A stretch of DNA of 64,000 nt. Source: Mycolicibacterium sphagni. Lineage in GTDB: Bacteria > Actinomycetota > Actinomycetes > Mycobacteriales > Mycobacteriaceae. The stretch is taken from the NCBI RefSeq assembly GCF_013337765.1, contig NZ_VBSB01000023.1, positions 61,251 through 125,250 of the forward strand, read 5' to 3'. The notes beneath the pieces are model-generated. The model saw only the letters and a list, made by a program, of their open reading frames with translations, ran no database searches and was not told the DNA's origin. Both the position numbers and the translations under genes were made by a program. This document shows positions 1 to 10,632 of the stretch, piece after piece. How positions within the stretch are numbered: position 1 is the stretch's first letter; each line of letters opens with the position of its first letter.

Positions 1-273
1 TGGCACACGGACACTGCCCGGCACGGTGGCGGGCGGAATCGGGCCGCCGACAGTGGGCGGATTGTTGGTGAAGATCGAGTTCGACGTGCCGGGGATGCCC
101 TGCGACAGGTCAGGCGGCGACGTAAGGCCTTGATGGAGGATCCCCATGCACGGAATACCGGGGCTGCCGATATCGGCAACCGCACGGGGGCTGAACAGTG
201 GAGCAGTCCAGAAAAACCCCGCAGTCGCCATGGCGGTGACCGCCGCCAAGCGAGAGCTGGTTCGAGACATCAT
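1..273 (-). CDS. Secreted protein of unknown function (3' end outside window)
   Basis: Start of an exported protein; 91 codons are visible and the frame is still open at the window edge. Tandem ATG codons at 273 and 270 sit just after a GGGGA purine run. The first 33 residues look like a Sec signal peptide: Arg-containing start (MMSRTSSR), hydrophobic AVTAMATAGFFW, and an AVA-D cleavage site after residue 33. The mature part (DIGSPGIPCMG...) is rich in Gly, Pro, Ser and Asn, with one Cys, and resembles small secreted mycobacterial proteins, but I recognise no family. Function unknown. Confidence 0.6.
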   Translation of the reverse strand, partial: MMSRTSSRLAAVTAMATAGFFWTAPLFSPRAVADIGSPGIPCMGILHQGLTSPPDLSQGIPGTSNSIFTNNPPTVGGPIPPATVPGSVRVP

Positions 274-517
274 TTCCCCGTTTCTGTGAGAGGCCTGAAG
301 GGCAAACTACAGACGTGTAAGTAGGGGAACGGGGGTCCCATTCAGGGGGTTACCGAACTGATGCGAACCAGTGTTGATGCGGTTACACCGGCGACAATTT
401 CACTGTGCAAATACCCACTGAAGTGGGGCCTCGCCGGTCGGGTATGGCTGCCGTCACGCGGAGAAATCTCGGGCCTTGCCCACGCCAGGCGACCGCATAG
501 AAGCAGCGATACATGCG
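274..517. other. Intergenic region without a recognisable gene
   Basis: About 245 bp between the secreted-protein start and tRNA-Cys. Short frames here have no family features. A possible minus-strand -10 (TAGTTT, 309-304) lies about 30 bp before the ATG at 273, but no convincing -35 is visible. I see no terminator hairpin downstream of the tRNA. Confidence 0.4.
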
Positions 518-588
518 AGCGAGTGACGGGATTCGAACCCGTGTGAACGGCTTTGCAGGCCGGTGCCTAGCCACTCAGCCACACCCGC
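518..588 (-). tRNA. tRNA-Cys (anticodon GCA)
   Basis: Read on the minus strand, the sequence folds as a 71-nt cloverleaf. The 7-bp acceptor pairs GCGGGTG (588-582) with CACTCGC (525-519), discriminator base U at 518. The T arm is ACGGG-TTCGAAT-CCCGT. The anticodon loop CTGCAAA gives GCA, decoding Cys. The CCA end is not encoded. It lies 11 bp downstream of the DUF899 stop on the same strand, so read-through from that gene is possible. Confidence 0.93.
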
Positions 589-599
589 GTGTCAGACCA

Positions 600-1418
600 T
601 CACCTTGCCAGCGCGGGAACGGGCCGCCCACCTTTTAGATCGGCGTGATTGAAGCCTGGCCACGTTTCCTCGCGCGGAACTCCCCCGGCCAGCCCGTCCT
701 GCGGCCAGCCGGGCGGCACGTCCTCCCACGCTTCCTGGCGACCGTAGGGCGTGAGGTCGAGGAAGGGATAGCCGACCGAGGTGTGGTCGAGCCCTCGGGC
801 ATAGGCGGAGTAGGTGTGGAAGACCTCGCAGCCGCGGCGCAGGAACACGCTGGCACCAGGCATGTCACCACGGAGCTCTTCGTCAGTGAAACCGGCGGCA
901 TGTAGCTCCTCGAGTGAGGAGTAGTTGTACTCGATCGGCGCCCGTGCCGGGTCGAGCGTGACGTGGAAGTCGTAGGTGAAGTCGTTGTCGTTCGACGAGT
1001 ACCACGGGAAAGTCCACGCATGGCTGTCCCGGTAGCGGGCGATGCTCGCGAACGGCGCCCGGGATATGCAGGCCACCGTGAGATCTCTGCCGTGCAGCAG
1101 GGCCAGACTCTGCTCGTTGAACTGGAGGTCACCTGCGACGGTGCAGCTGGGGCAGCCGGCGTCGATGGCATCAATCCACATGAAGTGGTGGATGTAGAGC
1201 TGGCTGCGCCCGTCGAACATGTCGATGAGCCGCAGCTCACCGTCCGGTCCCTCGAACACATAATCTTTGTCGACCCTGACCATGGGCAACCGCTTGCGCT
1301 CGGCGTTGACGGCGTCGCGCAGATGGGTGACTTCGCGCTCCCGCGCGAGCAGCTTCGTTCGGGCAGCGAGCCACTCATGGCGAGTGGCCACGTCGGGATA
1401 GGCGGTCGGCTCGGGCAT
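600..1418 (-). CDS. DUF899 family thioredoxin-like protein
   Basis: 272-residue protein of the DUF899 family, which has a thioredoxin-like fold and no established reaction. Family features are an N-terminal charged helix (residues 10-45), the segment VDKDYVFEGPDGELRLIDMF, and a redox-type CPSC motif within AGCPSCTVAGD, followed by a C-terminal block ending near the SVGYPFLDLTPYGRQ segment. The ATG at 1418 was chosen because AGGAG stands 7 nt upstream; an earlier in-frame start at 1475 lacks a ribosome site. A thiol-disulfide or peroxide-related role is inferred from fold and CxxC only. It is cytoplasmic, with no signal peptide. Confidence 0.82.
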   Translation of the reverse strand: MPEPTAYPDVATRHEWLAARTKLLAREREVTHLRDAVNAERKRLPMVRVDKDYVFEGPDGELRLIDMFDGRSQLYIHHFMWIDAIDAGCPSCTVAGDLQFNEQSLALLHGRDLTVACISRAPFASIARYRDSHAWTFPWYSSNDNDFTYDFHVTLDPARAPIEYNYSSLEELHAAGFTDEELRGDMPGASVFLRRGCEVFHTYSAYARGLDHTSVGYPFLDLTPYGRQEAWEDVPPGWPQDGLAGGVPREETWPGFNHADLKGGRPVPALAR

Positions 1419-1506
1419 GCAGGCTCCTCGAAGTAGGCGACAGACACTAAGACCGCACCGTGTGTCAAAAGTCATCGCGCCGCGTCAAACCGGTTAACTA
1501 GTCGCT

Positions 1507-2211
1507 ATGCAGACCTGGCTAGCCGACCCCCCGCTGCTCGGCGGTCCCGGGCAGGGCACCCGGCAGATCCTCGAACTGCTGATCGCCTTTGGCCTGACAG
1601 CGCTGATCGGCCTGGAACGCGAGATCCACGGCAAGAGCGCAGGTCTGCGTACCCAGGCCATCGTCGGCACAGCATCAGCCCTGATCCTGATTGTCAGCAA
1701 GTACGGCTTCTTCGACGTGCTGAACGCAGGCACCGTGGAGGTCGACCCGTCCCGGGTCGCCGCTCAAATCGTGTCCGGGATCGGCTTCCTCGGCGCGGGC
1801 CTGATCATCACCCGCCAGGGCGCGGTGCACGGGCTTACCACCGCCGCGGCGATCTGGGAATGTGCGGCGATCGGCATGGCCGCCGCGGCCGGCCTGGTCA
1901 AGCTCGCCATCATCGTCACGATCCTGCACTTCGTGATCATTCTGGCGTTCAACCCGCTGAGTAAACGCCTCATCGGCCGGCTGGCCGGCTCGGTGCGCCT
2001 ACGCGTGACGTACGACTCTGACCGTGGCGTGCTCACCCACATACTGGCCGCCTGCGACAAACACCAGTGGAGCCTCAGTGAGTTGAGCAGCGACCCCGAC
2101 GGCGGTGTCCTACTCACCCTGTCGGGATCACGAATTCGGAACGCGCCCAACACCATCGCCAGCGTGGCAGGCGTCACCGGCGTTCGCCGGCTCGAGGACA
2201 AGGACGAATAG
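1507..2211 (+). CDS. MgtC/SapB family membrane protein
   Basis: 234-residue protein of the MgtC/SapB family, inner-membrane proteins tied to growth at low magnesium and to virulence in several pathogens. The N-terminal membrane domain shows the family signature: GLTALIGLEREIHGK with the conserved Arg/Glu pair, the GLRTQAIVG loop, IVSGIGFLGAGLI, and GLTTAAAIWECAAIGMAAAAG. The C-terminal ~85 residues (from VRLRVTYDSDRG) form a soluble ACT-like domain. The ATG at 1507 directly precedes the membrane domain. The gene is monocistronic, divergent from the DUF899 gene and convergent with the MFS gene 2 bp away. No Mg-sensing leader can be seen in the 88-bp upstream region. Confidence 0.88.
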   Translation: MQTWLADPPLLGGPGQGTRQILELLIAFGLTALIGLEREIHGKSAGLRTQAIVGTASALILIVSKYGFFDVLNAGTVEVDPSRVAAQIVSGIGFLGAGLIITRQGAVHGLTTAAAIWECAAIGMAAAAGLVKLAIIVTILHFVIILAFNPLSKRLIGRLAGSVRLRVTYDSDRGVLTHILAACDKHQWSLSELSSDPDGGVLLTLSGSRIRNAPNTIASVAGVTGVRRLEDKDE

Positions 2212-2213
2212 CG

Positions 2214-3614
2214 CTACGGCACCCGGCCACGGCCAGACCGGTAAGACGCCACACAACCGATGGCCGCCAGCACCGCGAACACCCCGAACAACAGCGAACT
2301 CGCTGCCGCGTCGGGCGTGGCCCGCAGGTTCACCACCACCCCGGCCAGCCCGGCGCCGAATGCCCCACACATCAGCTGGACGGTGTTGATCGCGGCGGCT
2401 GCCACTGCCTGCTGCGCTGGGTCGTCGACCACCGAGCCCATCGCCCACGCTGACAGATGCGGCCAGGCCATCCCGATGCCCGCACCGGTGATGACCAATG
2501 CGACAGCCCACAGGGCCACGATTCCCTTTGAGGCGGAATCGGTTTGAGTGAAGGCCGCCAACCCCAGGCCGGTGGCCATCACCAGCGGCGCGATCGCCAC
2601 CACCCGCACGGTTGCCCGGACGTTGGTGATCGACGCACTCGCGATCTCACCGACAGTCCAGCCCACCGACAGTGCAGCACCGAGGAATCCCGCCACGACG
2701 GGCGCCAGTGCGCCTAACCGCTGCCCGAACAACGGGACGTACATATCCACCATCGTGGCTGCCATCAGCAGGCCGAGTGTGAGGTAGATCCACTTCAGCG
2801 GCCCGGGCTTAAAAGCCTTGTGCGGCAACACCGCAGCCGACACTCGGCGATCGACGACGATGAACACCGCTACCAGCGTCACACCCACCGCGAGCAGGCC
2901 CGCGATGGCGGCGGCGCTGTGCGGTATCACCGCGACACTGACCGCGAGAGCCGCCATACCGAGCAGCAGCAACGACCGCACCGGAATCCGCGTCCGGGTC
3001 ACGTGCTCATCCGACTGGGCTCGTGCCGGCAAGGCCAACGGAACCAGCAGGCTCATCGCCACCGCCAGAATCGCGAGCAGACCGAATCCGCCACGCCAGA
3101 AACCGAATTGGGCGAACAATCCCCCAGTCGCCGGCCCCACCAACGTGCCTATCCCCCACATCGCCGACACCACGGCCGACGCACGGGTCCATAGCCGGTC
3201 GGGCAACGCCGCGCTGATCACCGCATAGCCCAAGCCGGCCAGCACGCCGCCGGCCAAACCCTGCACCACCCGGCCGACCAGAAGCAGCGGCATCGTCGGC
3301 GCCAGGGTGCACAGCGCGCTGCCGGCAGCGAAGGACAGCAGCGCACCCAGATACGCAGTCCGCGGACCGAACCGGGTCAGCACCGGGCCCACCGTGGTCG
3401 CCGCCATCACCGACGCCACCAGATACACCGTCGTCACCCATGCGTACAGGCGCTCGCCGCCGATATCGGCGACCGCACTGGGCAGCAGGCTGATCGTGAT
3501 GAATTCGTTGGTGGCGTAGATCGCCACGCCGCCGGCCAGGACGATGGCGGCCCCGAGGTGGTTGCGGCCCAGTTCGCGCCAGCTGCCAGCGGCCGATGCC
3601 GTCGTCTCGGTCAT
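2214..3614 (-). CDS. Major facilitator superfamily efflux transporter
   Basis: 466-residue MFS permease, probably a proton-driven drug/metabolite exporter of the EmrB-like group and the positional counterpart of Rv1634. Visible motifs: ISLLPSAVADIG in TM1, the motif-A loop GPVLTRFGPRTAYLG, GRVVQGLAGGVLAGLGY (TM4), and motif C MWGIGTLVGPATGG, typical of antiporters. About 12-14 hydrophobic segments follow. The ATG at 3614 (MTETTASA) is preferred over 3635, because the longer start runs into the palindrome at 3630-3651. It follows uvrB on the same strand, with about 47 bp between them containing that palindrome, so it may have its own regulated promoter. Substrate not predictable. Confidence 0.85.
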   Translation of the reverse strand: MTETTASAAGSWRELGRNHLGAAIVLAGGVAIYATNEFITISLLPSAVADIGGERLYAWVTTVYLVASVMAATTVGPVLTRFGPRTAYLGALLSFAAGSALCTLAPTMPLLLVGRVVQGLAGGVLAGLGYAVISAALPDRLWTRASAVVSAMWGIGTLVGPATGGLFAQFGFWRGGFGLLAILAVAMSLLVPLALPARAQSDEHVTRTRIPVRSLLLLGMAALAVSVAVIPHSAAAIAGLLAVGVTLVAVFIVVDRRVSAAVLPHKAFKPGPLKWIYLTLGLLMAATMVDMYVPLFGQRLGALAPVVAGFLGAALSVGWTVGEIASASITNVRATVRVVAIAPLVMATGLGLAAFTQTDSASKGIVALWAVALVITGAGIGMAWPHLSAWAMGSVVDDPAQQAVAAAAINTVQLMCGAFGAGLAGVVVNLRATPDAAASSLLFGVFAVLAAIGCVASYRSGRGRVP

Positions 3615-3629
3615 TGCATCACCGTAAAG

Positions 3630-3651
3630 GCTCAACCTCGGTTGAGCTCAA
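3630..3651. promoter_or_regulatory. Overlapping palindromes before the MFS gene (candidate operator)
   Basis: GCTCAACC-TC-GGTTGAGC (3630-3647) is a perfect 8-bp inverted repeat with a 2-bp centre, and the palindrome TTGAGCTCAA (3642-3651) overlaps it. The pair fills most of the gap between the uvrB stop and the MFS start. There is no T-run, so an operator for a dimeric regulator (TetR or MerR type) fits better than a terminator. No regulator gene is adjacent. Confidence 0.5.
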
Positions 3652-3661
3652 GCGCGCCCAC

Positions 3662-5833
<2,172 letters not shown>

Positions 5834-5888
5834 AGCGTCCAGGTTAAGCGTCCCCACCGACACATTCATTCCTCGTTACGCTGACCCC

Positions 5889-6398
5889 GTGGCCGCCGTC
5901 CATCCGCCCAAACAGGAGACGTTCGACCTGGCCGGTTACACCAATACCGACCCGAAGGGCATCGTGCGGGCGGTCGACGAATACCTGGTCACGCCGTGGG
6001 GGCTGTACATGGCCCGCCCGACCCCGGGCCGCACCCAATTTCACTACCTCGAGTCCTGGCTGCTGCCGTCGCTGGGGCTGCGGGCCAATGTCTTCCACTT
6101 CAACCCCGGCTACGAGCGTCCGCAGGACTATTACCTCGACATCGGGCACATCGAGGTGGGCGACACCGTCTGGCACGCCGAAGACCATTACCTCGACCTC
6201 GTCGTTTACACCGGGGACCGCACCGACCTGATCGACACTGACGAACTGTTCGCCGCCCATCGCGACGGCCTGGTGAGCACCGAGACCGCCGAGGCCGCGC
6301 TGCAGCGTGTGGTCGTCGCCGTCGAGGGCCTGGCCCGACACGACCATGACCTCAATGCCTGGCTCGCCGCCGACGGAATGAACCTGACCTGGCGCTGA
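5889..6398 (+). CDS. DUF402 domain protein
   Basis: 169-residue protein with the DUF402 fold, a phosphodiesterase/nucleotide-binding barrel related to the FomD family. Visible elements: DPKGIVRAVDEYLVTPWGLYM, GRTQFHYLESWLLPSLG, a Tyr/Asp-rich YYLDIGHIEVGDTVW strand and the acidic patch AEDHYLDLVVYTGDRTDLIDTDEL typical of metal-binding members. The GTG at 5889 is the first plausible start after uvrB; the longer reading frame runs antisense through uvrB and is not used. Positional counterpart of Rv1632c. The biological substrate is unknown. Confidence 0.75.
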   Translation: MAAVHPPKQETFDLAGYTNTDPKGIVRAVDEYLVTPWGLYMARPTPGRTQFHYLESWLLPSLGLRANVFHFNPGYERPQDYYLDIGHIEVGDTVWHAEDHYLDLVVYTGDRTDLIDTDELFAAHRDGLVSTETAEAALQRVVVAVEGLARHDHDLNAWLAADGMNLTWR

Positions 6399-6458
6399 GT
6401 CATTCGTGACGGGGCAACTAATCGGCACCGCCGTACCGAACGAGTAGTCTCGCTACCT

Positions 6459-7007
6459 ATGAGTCCCTTCAAGCGCGGATGGGTGAGGTTCGCCGCCGCG
6501 ACCGTCCTGGCCGTGGGTTCTCAGTTAACCGCGGCCACCGCGCTGGCCGACCCGGCGCCGCCACCGGAGCCGACGCCGGCACCCGCCCCGGTGGCCAACG
6601 GCGATCCCGACCCGCAGCTGCTGCACAACATCACCTACCGGGCCTCCGCGACCGGCACGTCGCGCGGCGCGGTCGTCGCGTACAAGATCGATGACAACAA
6701 CGTCAACAGCGACCAGCCGACGCTGCTCCCGGGGATGACCTTCGAGGTCAACACCGTCCTCCACGACCCCAAGAAGGCCGGGATGGAGATCTCCATCCAG
6801 TGGCCTTACGGATCGAACCTGCATTGCGAGATTCTGGTGGACGACGAGATCGTGGCGCAGGCAGACCAATTCATCGCCCCGAGGTTGTTCCGCCCCAAGG
6901 ACGACCCGCTCTACGGCACATTGCAATGCGGCGCACCCTTGGACGCGCCCGCCCCGAATAAAGTGCCCACCCCCGCGCCACCCCCAGCGCCGGCACCGAT
7001 GACGTAG
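6459..7007 (+). CDS. Secreted proline-rich protein
   Basis: 182-residue exported protein of unknown function. Residues 1-31 are a signal peptide (FKRGWVRF basic start, AAATVLAVGSQLTAATALA core, cleavage after ALA-D). A Pro/Ala linker (PAPPPEPTPAPAP) follows, then a compact ~110-residue domain holding two cysteines (LHCEILVD and LQCGAPLD) that could form a disulfide, and a Pro/Ala-rich C-terminus ending PTPAPPPAPAPMT. The layout matches small secreted mycobacterial proteins. It ends 14 bp before the next gene on the same strand, so the two are probably co-transcribed. Confidence 0.72.
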   Translation: MSPFKRGWVRFAAATVLAVGSQLTAATALADPAPPPEPTPAPAPVANGDPDPQLLHNITYRASATGTSRGAVVAYKIDDNNVNSDQPTLLPGMTFEVNTVLHDPKKAGMEISIQWPYGSNLHCEILVDDEIVAQADQFIAPRLFRPKDDPLYGTLQCGAPLDAPAPNKVPTPAPPPAPAPMT

Positions 7008-7021
7008 ATAGTCTGGGGTAC

Positions 7022-7462
7022 GTGCACAAACCCAATGCTGTCGCCGAGGTCAGCGCTTGGCTGCTGGAAAACGGTCACCGGCTCCTGCTCGCGGTCACCG
7101 GCGGGCGCTACCCGCGCACCGTGATGGGCATGTTGACCGTCGAATTGCACACCGTCGGGCGAAAATCCGGTAAGCCTTACGCCAACCTGTTGACGTCCCC
7201 GGTCCACGACGACGACCGCATCATCGTCGTGGCATCCAAGGGTGGGCACGAAGATCACCCGGACTGGTACAAGAACGCGATCGCCAACCCCGACGTCACG
7301 GTGACCGTCAACGGCGCGACGGTGCCGATGCTGGCCCGGTCTGCCGGCCCGGAAGAACGAGCCGAGCTGTGGCCCCAAGTGGTCAAGACCTACAAGGGAT
7401 ATGCGGGCTATCAGCGCAACACGGCCCGGGAAATCCCCTTGCTAATCCTGCAGCGCCGCTGA
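7022..7462 (+). CDS. Deazaflavin (F420)-dependent nitroreductase family protein
   Basis: 146-residue protein of the Ddn-like family, split-barrel enzymes that use reduced cofactor F420 (or bind flavin) to reduce quinones and nitro compounds. Hallmarks: VELHTVGRKSGKPYANLL with the conserved Thr/Gly/Arg/Ser/Gly cofactor loop, the DRIIVVASKGG strand, HPDWYKNAIANPDVTV, and the C-terminal GYQRNTAREIPLLIL. The GTG at 7022 gives the family-length N-terminal helix. Its 3' end overlaps the convergent coaE end by 21 bp. Physiological substrate not known; quinone reduction is the family's best-supported role. Confidence 0.85.
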   Translation: MHKPNAVAEVSAWLLENGHRLLLAVTGGRYPRTVMGMLTVELHTVGRKSGKPYANLLTSPVHDDDRIIVVASKGGHEDHPDWYKNAIANPDVTVTVNGATVPMLARSAGPEERAELWPQVVKTYKGYAGYQRNTAREIPLLILQRR

Positions 7463-8650
7463 CCAGCCGGTCCCGTCGGCCCAGGCCCATGCCCGCCGGT
7501 ACGCATCGAGGAACCACGGCTCCTTGGCCTCGGCGTAGGCGCCAATATCCGAGTGCCGGGCGGCCGAACGTTTGACCGCCAGGTAGTCGGCCTGCACGCC
7601 GGGATTGGCGATCAGCCAGTCCACGAACAGCAGCGCGAAGCGCTGATTGGGCCAGCCGTCCACCCGGATATGCACGTTGGTGGGCCGGCCCGGATCTCCT
7701 GAAGCATGAAAACGCTTGTGCCACAGGGCTGTATTGACGCCAGACGGCGACGCATCAGTGCCGGCTTTGGGCACATCTGAGGTGATCGACTCGACCCGCG
7801 GATAGCCGGCCCGCAGCAGGTCCTCGGCGAGTTCGTCGGCGACCTCGAGGGAGGCGACCGTCACCTGGACGTCGATGACGTCCTTGGCGTCCATGCCGGG
7901 CACCGCCGTCGACCCGATGTGGTCGATCCGCACCGCCCGGTGCCCGCAGGTGGTGTTGAGCCGCGCCAGGATCCGCCGGGCCGCCTCGGGCCAGGTGGGA
8001 TCGGCCGCGACCAGTTCAGGCGCGCCAGCAACCGGGGTGCGGGTAGTGAGGTTGTGCGCGAACGGCAGGATGCGCTGATACCAGAGCTCGCGGGCCTGCT
8101 CGACGAGCTGCCCCGACGAGCCGGAGTTGTCCAGCCAGACGTCGGCGACCTGGCGTCGTTGTTCCTCGGTGGCCTGCATGGCGATCCGGGCCTTGGCGTC
8201 GGCCTCGCTGAATCCGCGGTATTCGATGAGCCGCTTCACCCGGACCTCGGGATCGGCGTTGACAATGATGACCAGCGGGAACATCGGCGCCATCTGTGAC
8301 TCGACCAGCAGCGGGATGTCCTCGACGATCACCGCATCCTCGCCGGCCGCGGCGATCAGCTCCGACCGCCGGGTCGCGACGAGCGGGTGGACGATGCCGT
8401 TCAGGGCCTGTCGCTTCTCCTCGTCGCTGAATGCGATCGTGGCCAGCGCCGGCCGATCCAGGGCGCCGTCGGCCTGCAGGATCTGTGCCCCGAACGCGTC
8501 GACGAGCTTGGCCAGACCTTCGGTGCCGGGCTCGACGACCTCACGGGAGATGACATCCCCATCGACGACGATGCCGCCACACTCGCTGAAAGTGGCTGAC
8601 ACGGTGGACTTTCCGGCTCCGATACCGCCGGTCAAACCGATTCGCAGCAA
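7442..8650 (-). CDS. coaE: Dephospho-CoA kinase fused to a GrpB (UPF0157) domain
   Basis: 402-residue two-domain protein. Residues 1-195 are dephospho-CoA kinase, the last step of CoA synthesis (ATP phosphorylates the 3' hydroxyl of dephospho-CoA): P-loop GLTGGIGAGKST at 5-16, VDGDVISREV, VEDIPLLVE, and the lid motif RMAMQ-like RIAMQATEEQRR. Residues ~210-400 are a GrpB-type nucleotidyltransferase-fold domain (IDHIGSTAVPGMDAKDVIDVQV). The stand-alone bacterial kinase is near 200 residues; the fusion is typical of actinobacteria. The GrpB part has been proposed to aid folding or stability. The ATG at 8650 gives a canonical MLRIGLTGG start. Downstream of rpsA but separated from it by a strong terminator. 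Confidence 0.95.
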   Translation of the reverse strand: MLRIGLTGGIGAGKSTVSATFSECGGIVVDGDVISREVVEPGTEGLAKLVDAFGAQILQADGALDRPALATIAFSDEEKRQALNGIVHPLVATRRSELIAAAGEDAVIVEDIPLLVESQMAPMFPLVIIVNADPEVRVKRLIEYRGFSEADAKARIAMQATEEQRRQVADVWLDNSGSSGQLVEQARELWYQRILPFAHNLTTRTPVAGAPELVAADPTWPEAARRILARLNTTCGHRAVRIDHIGSTAVPGMDAKDVIDVQVTVASLEVADELAEDLLRAGYPRVESITSDVPKAGTDASPSGVNTALWHKRFHASGDPGRPTNVHIRVDGWPNQRFALLFVDWLIANPGVQADYLAVKRSAARHSDIGAYAEAKEPWFLDAYRRAWAWADGTGWSAALQD

Positions 8651-8675
8651 TGCCCCGCCCTTACGTGAACAAGTG

Positions 8676-8717
8676 GTGAAAAAGAACCGCGCAGCACGTC
8701 TGAGACGTGCTGCGCGG
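8676..8717 (-). terminator. Rho-independent terminator of rpsA
   Basis: A perfect 14-bp inverted repeat (8687-8700 and 8704-8717, loop TGA/TCA) is followed on the minus strand by TTCTTTTT. It lies 28 bp after the rpsA stop. This is a textbook intrinsic terminator, which is uncommon in mycobacteria, and it isolates rpsA from coaE. Confidence 0.88.
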
Positions 8718-8744
8718 CTTCACTCGGCGAATGAGTGTCTTGTG

Positions 8745-10202
8745 TTACGCGTTCCCGGCGAGCTTCTCGCGGAGAGCCGCGAGCTGGGCATCGCTGGCCA
8801 GCGAACCGCCGGCCGACTCGCCCGAGCTCGACGACGACGAAGACGAAGAGCCGTTGGCCGTTGCCGGCCGGCTGGCCGCTTCGGCCTCGGCAGCGGCGAA
8901 CTTCTCCATCTGCGTGGTGTGCATCTTGTGCCGGCGCTCGGCCTCCGCGTAGCGGGCCTCCCACTCGGTGCGCTGCTTGTCGAATCCCTCGAGCCATTCG
9001 TTGGTGTCGGGATCGAAGCCCTCCGGGAAGATGTAGTTCCCGGCCTCGTCGTAGCTGTCGGCCATGCCGTACTTCGAGGGATCGAACTCCTCGGTGTAGT
9101 CCTCGTTGGCCTGCTTGAGGCTCAGCGAGATCCGGCGGCGCTCCAGGTCGATGTCGATGACCTTGACCATGGCGTCGTCGCCGACCTGCACGACCTGATC
9201 CGGCACCTCGACGTGGCGCTCAGCCAGCTCGGAGATGTGCACCAGACCCTCGATGCCCTCTTCGACGCGGACGAACGCACCGAACGGAACCAGCTTGGTG
9301 ACCTTGCCCGGCACGATCTGGCCGATCGCGTGGGTGCGGGCGAAGTGGCGCCACGGGTCTTCCTGGGTGGCCTTCAGCGACAGCGAAACGCGCTCGCGGT
9401 CCATGTCGACGTCCAGCACCTCGACGGTGACCTCGTCGCCCACCTGAACCACCTCGGACGGGTGATCGATGTGCTTCCAGGACAGCTCGGAGACGTGCAC
9501 CAGGCCGTCGACCCCACCGAGGTCGACGAACGCGCCGAAGTTGACGATCGAGGAGACGACACCCTTGCGGATGGCGCCCTTCTGCAGCTGGTTGAGGAAC
9601 TCGCTGCGCACCTCGGACTGGGTCTGCTCCAGCCACGCGCGGCGGGACAGCACCACGTTGTTGCGGTTCTTGTCCAGCTCGATGATCTTGGCCTCGATCT
9701 CCTTGCCGATATACGGCTGCAGATCGCGGACCCGGCGCATCTCGACCAGCGATGCGGGCAGGAAGCCGCGCAGGCCGATGTCGAGGATAAGACCGCCCTT
9801 GACGACCTCGATGACGGTGCCCTTGACGGCTTCGTCCTTCTCCTTGAGAGCCTCGATCGTGCCCCAGGCGCGCTCGTACTGAGCACGCTTCTTGGACAGG
9901 ATCAGGCGGCCTTCTTTGTCCTCTTTGGTGAGAACCAGGGCTTCGACCTCATCGCCGACGGACACAACCTCATTGGGGTCGACGTCGTGTTTGATCGAGA
10001 GTTCGCGTGAAGGGATGACACCTTCGGTCTTGTAGCCGATATCGAGCAAGACTTCGTCACGGTCAACCTTGACGATGGTCCCTTCGACGATGTCACCATC
10101 GTTGAAGTATTTGATGGTCTTGTCGATGGCGGCGAGAAAATCCTCCGCTGAGCCGATGTCGTTGAGGGCTACTTGCGGTGAGGTGGCGACGGGACTTGGC
10201 AT
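8745..10202 (-). CDS. rpsA: 30S ribosomal protein S1
   Basis: 485-residue S1 protein with four OB-fold S1 repeats beginning near GDIVEGTIVKVDRDEVLLDIGYK, VKGTVIEVVKGGLILDIGLRG, RKGVVSSIVNFGAFVDLGG and VPGKVTKLVPFGAFVRVEEG. It brings mRNA to the small subunit and, in mycobacteria, is also linked to trans-translation. The C-terminus has an acidic/Ser-rich linker (SSSSSSSSGESAGG) before the conserved DAQLAALREKLAGNA end. The ATG at 10202 (MPSPVATSPQVALNDIGS) is the mycobacterial start; the frame is open 37 codons further up without homologous sequence. E. coli S1 has six repeats, so four is the actinobacterial form. Confidence 0.96.
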   Translation of the reverse strand: MPSPVATSPQVALNDIGSAEDFLAAIDKTIKYFNDGDIVEGTIVKVDRDEVLLDIGYKTEGVIPSRELSIKHDVDPNEVVSVGDEVEALVLTKEDKEGRLILSKKRAQYERAWGTIEALKEKDEAVKGTVIEVVKGGLILDIGLRGFLPASLVEMRRVRDLQPYIGKEIEAKIIELDKNRNNVVLSRRAWLEQTQSEVRSEFLNQLQKGAIRKGVVSSIVNFGAFVDLGGVDGLVHVSELSWKHIDHPSEVVQVGDEVTVEVLDVDMDRERVSLSLKATQEDPWRHFARTHAIGQIVPGKVTKLVPFGAFVRVEEGIEGLVHISELAERHVEVPDQVVQVGDDAMVKVIDIDLERRRISLSLKQANEDYTEEFDPSKYGMADSYDEAGNYIFPEGFDPDTNEWLEGFDKQRTEWEARYAEAERRHKMHTTQMEKFAAAEAEAASRPATANGSSSSSSSSSGESAGGSLASDAQLAALREKLAGNA

Positions 10203-10332
10203 ATTGTTGGGTTGCTCCGGACAGCTTGAATCGTAGGGACAGTGTGTTGGTGCTTGTGGTGATGTACCCGCAAAGTGCACACAGGTACTGTCCGAGCCTA
10301 CTCGACTAGGCACACGCTGGACAAACCCGGGT

Positions 10333-10632
10333 CTATGAGCCCGCTGTGGGCGCTAGGAGGCCCGGTATCGCAGCAGCCAGTGATGCATCAGATCGACTGC
10401 CTCGTCGAATGGCCTGTCCCACCAGCACGGCGAACCGGACCGCCACGAGGCCGAACGACAGGACGACTGCCAGAAACGCGATGCCGGCCATGATCCGAAG
10501 CTGATTGACGGACAAGAACAGCAGCCACAGCGCCACCGCCGCCGGCAGCCCCGTGAACAACACCAGGACCGCCCTGCCGAGCAATCCGTCCACGTCCGAG
10601 AAGCGCAGGGTCAGCTCGTCGTCGTTCAGCAC
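10333..10632 (-). CDS. Small two-helix membrane protein
   Basis: 99-residue protein with two strongly hydrophobic segments (AVLVLFTGLPAAVALWLLFLSV and IAFLAVVLSFGLVAVRFAVLV) after a short acidic N-terminus (VLNDDELTLRFSDVDG). The GTG at 10632 overlaps the upstream gene's TGA by 7 nt, a coupling-type overlap. The longer frame to 10773 is Arg/Cys-rich shadow sequence. I recognise no family. It is likely translated with the preceding 79-residue gene and lies downstream of it on the minus strand. Confidence 0.65.
   Translation of the reverse strand: MLNDDELTLRFSDVDGLLGRAVLVLFTGLPAAVALWLLFLSVNQLRIMAGIAFLAVVLSFGLVAVRFAVLVGQAIRRGSRSDASLAAAIPGLLAPTAGS

Noticed and set aside
361..574. Short frames around the tRNA-Cys
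   Set aside because: They run through the tRNA gene and have no ribosome sites.
8127..10010. Plus-strand frame opposite coaE and rpsA
   Set aside because: Crosses the strong rpsA terminator and two well-defined genes; no homologous features.
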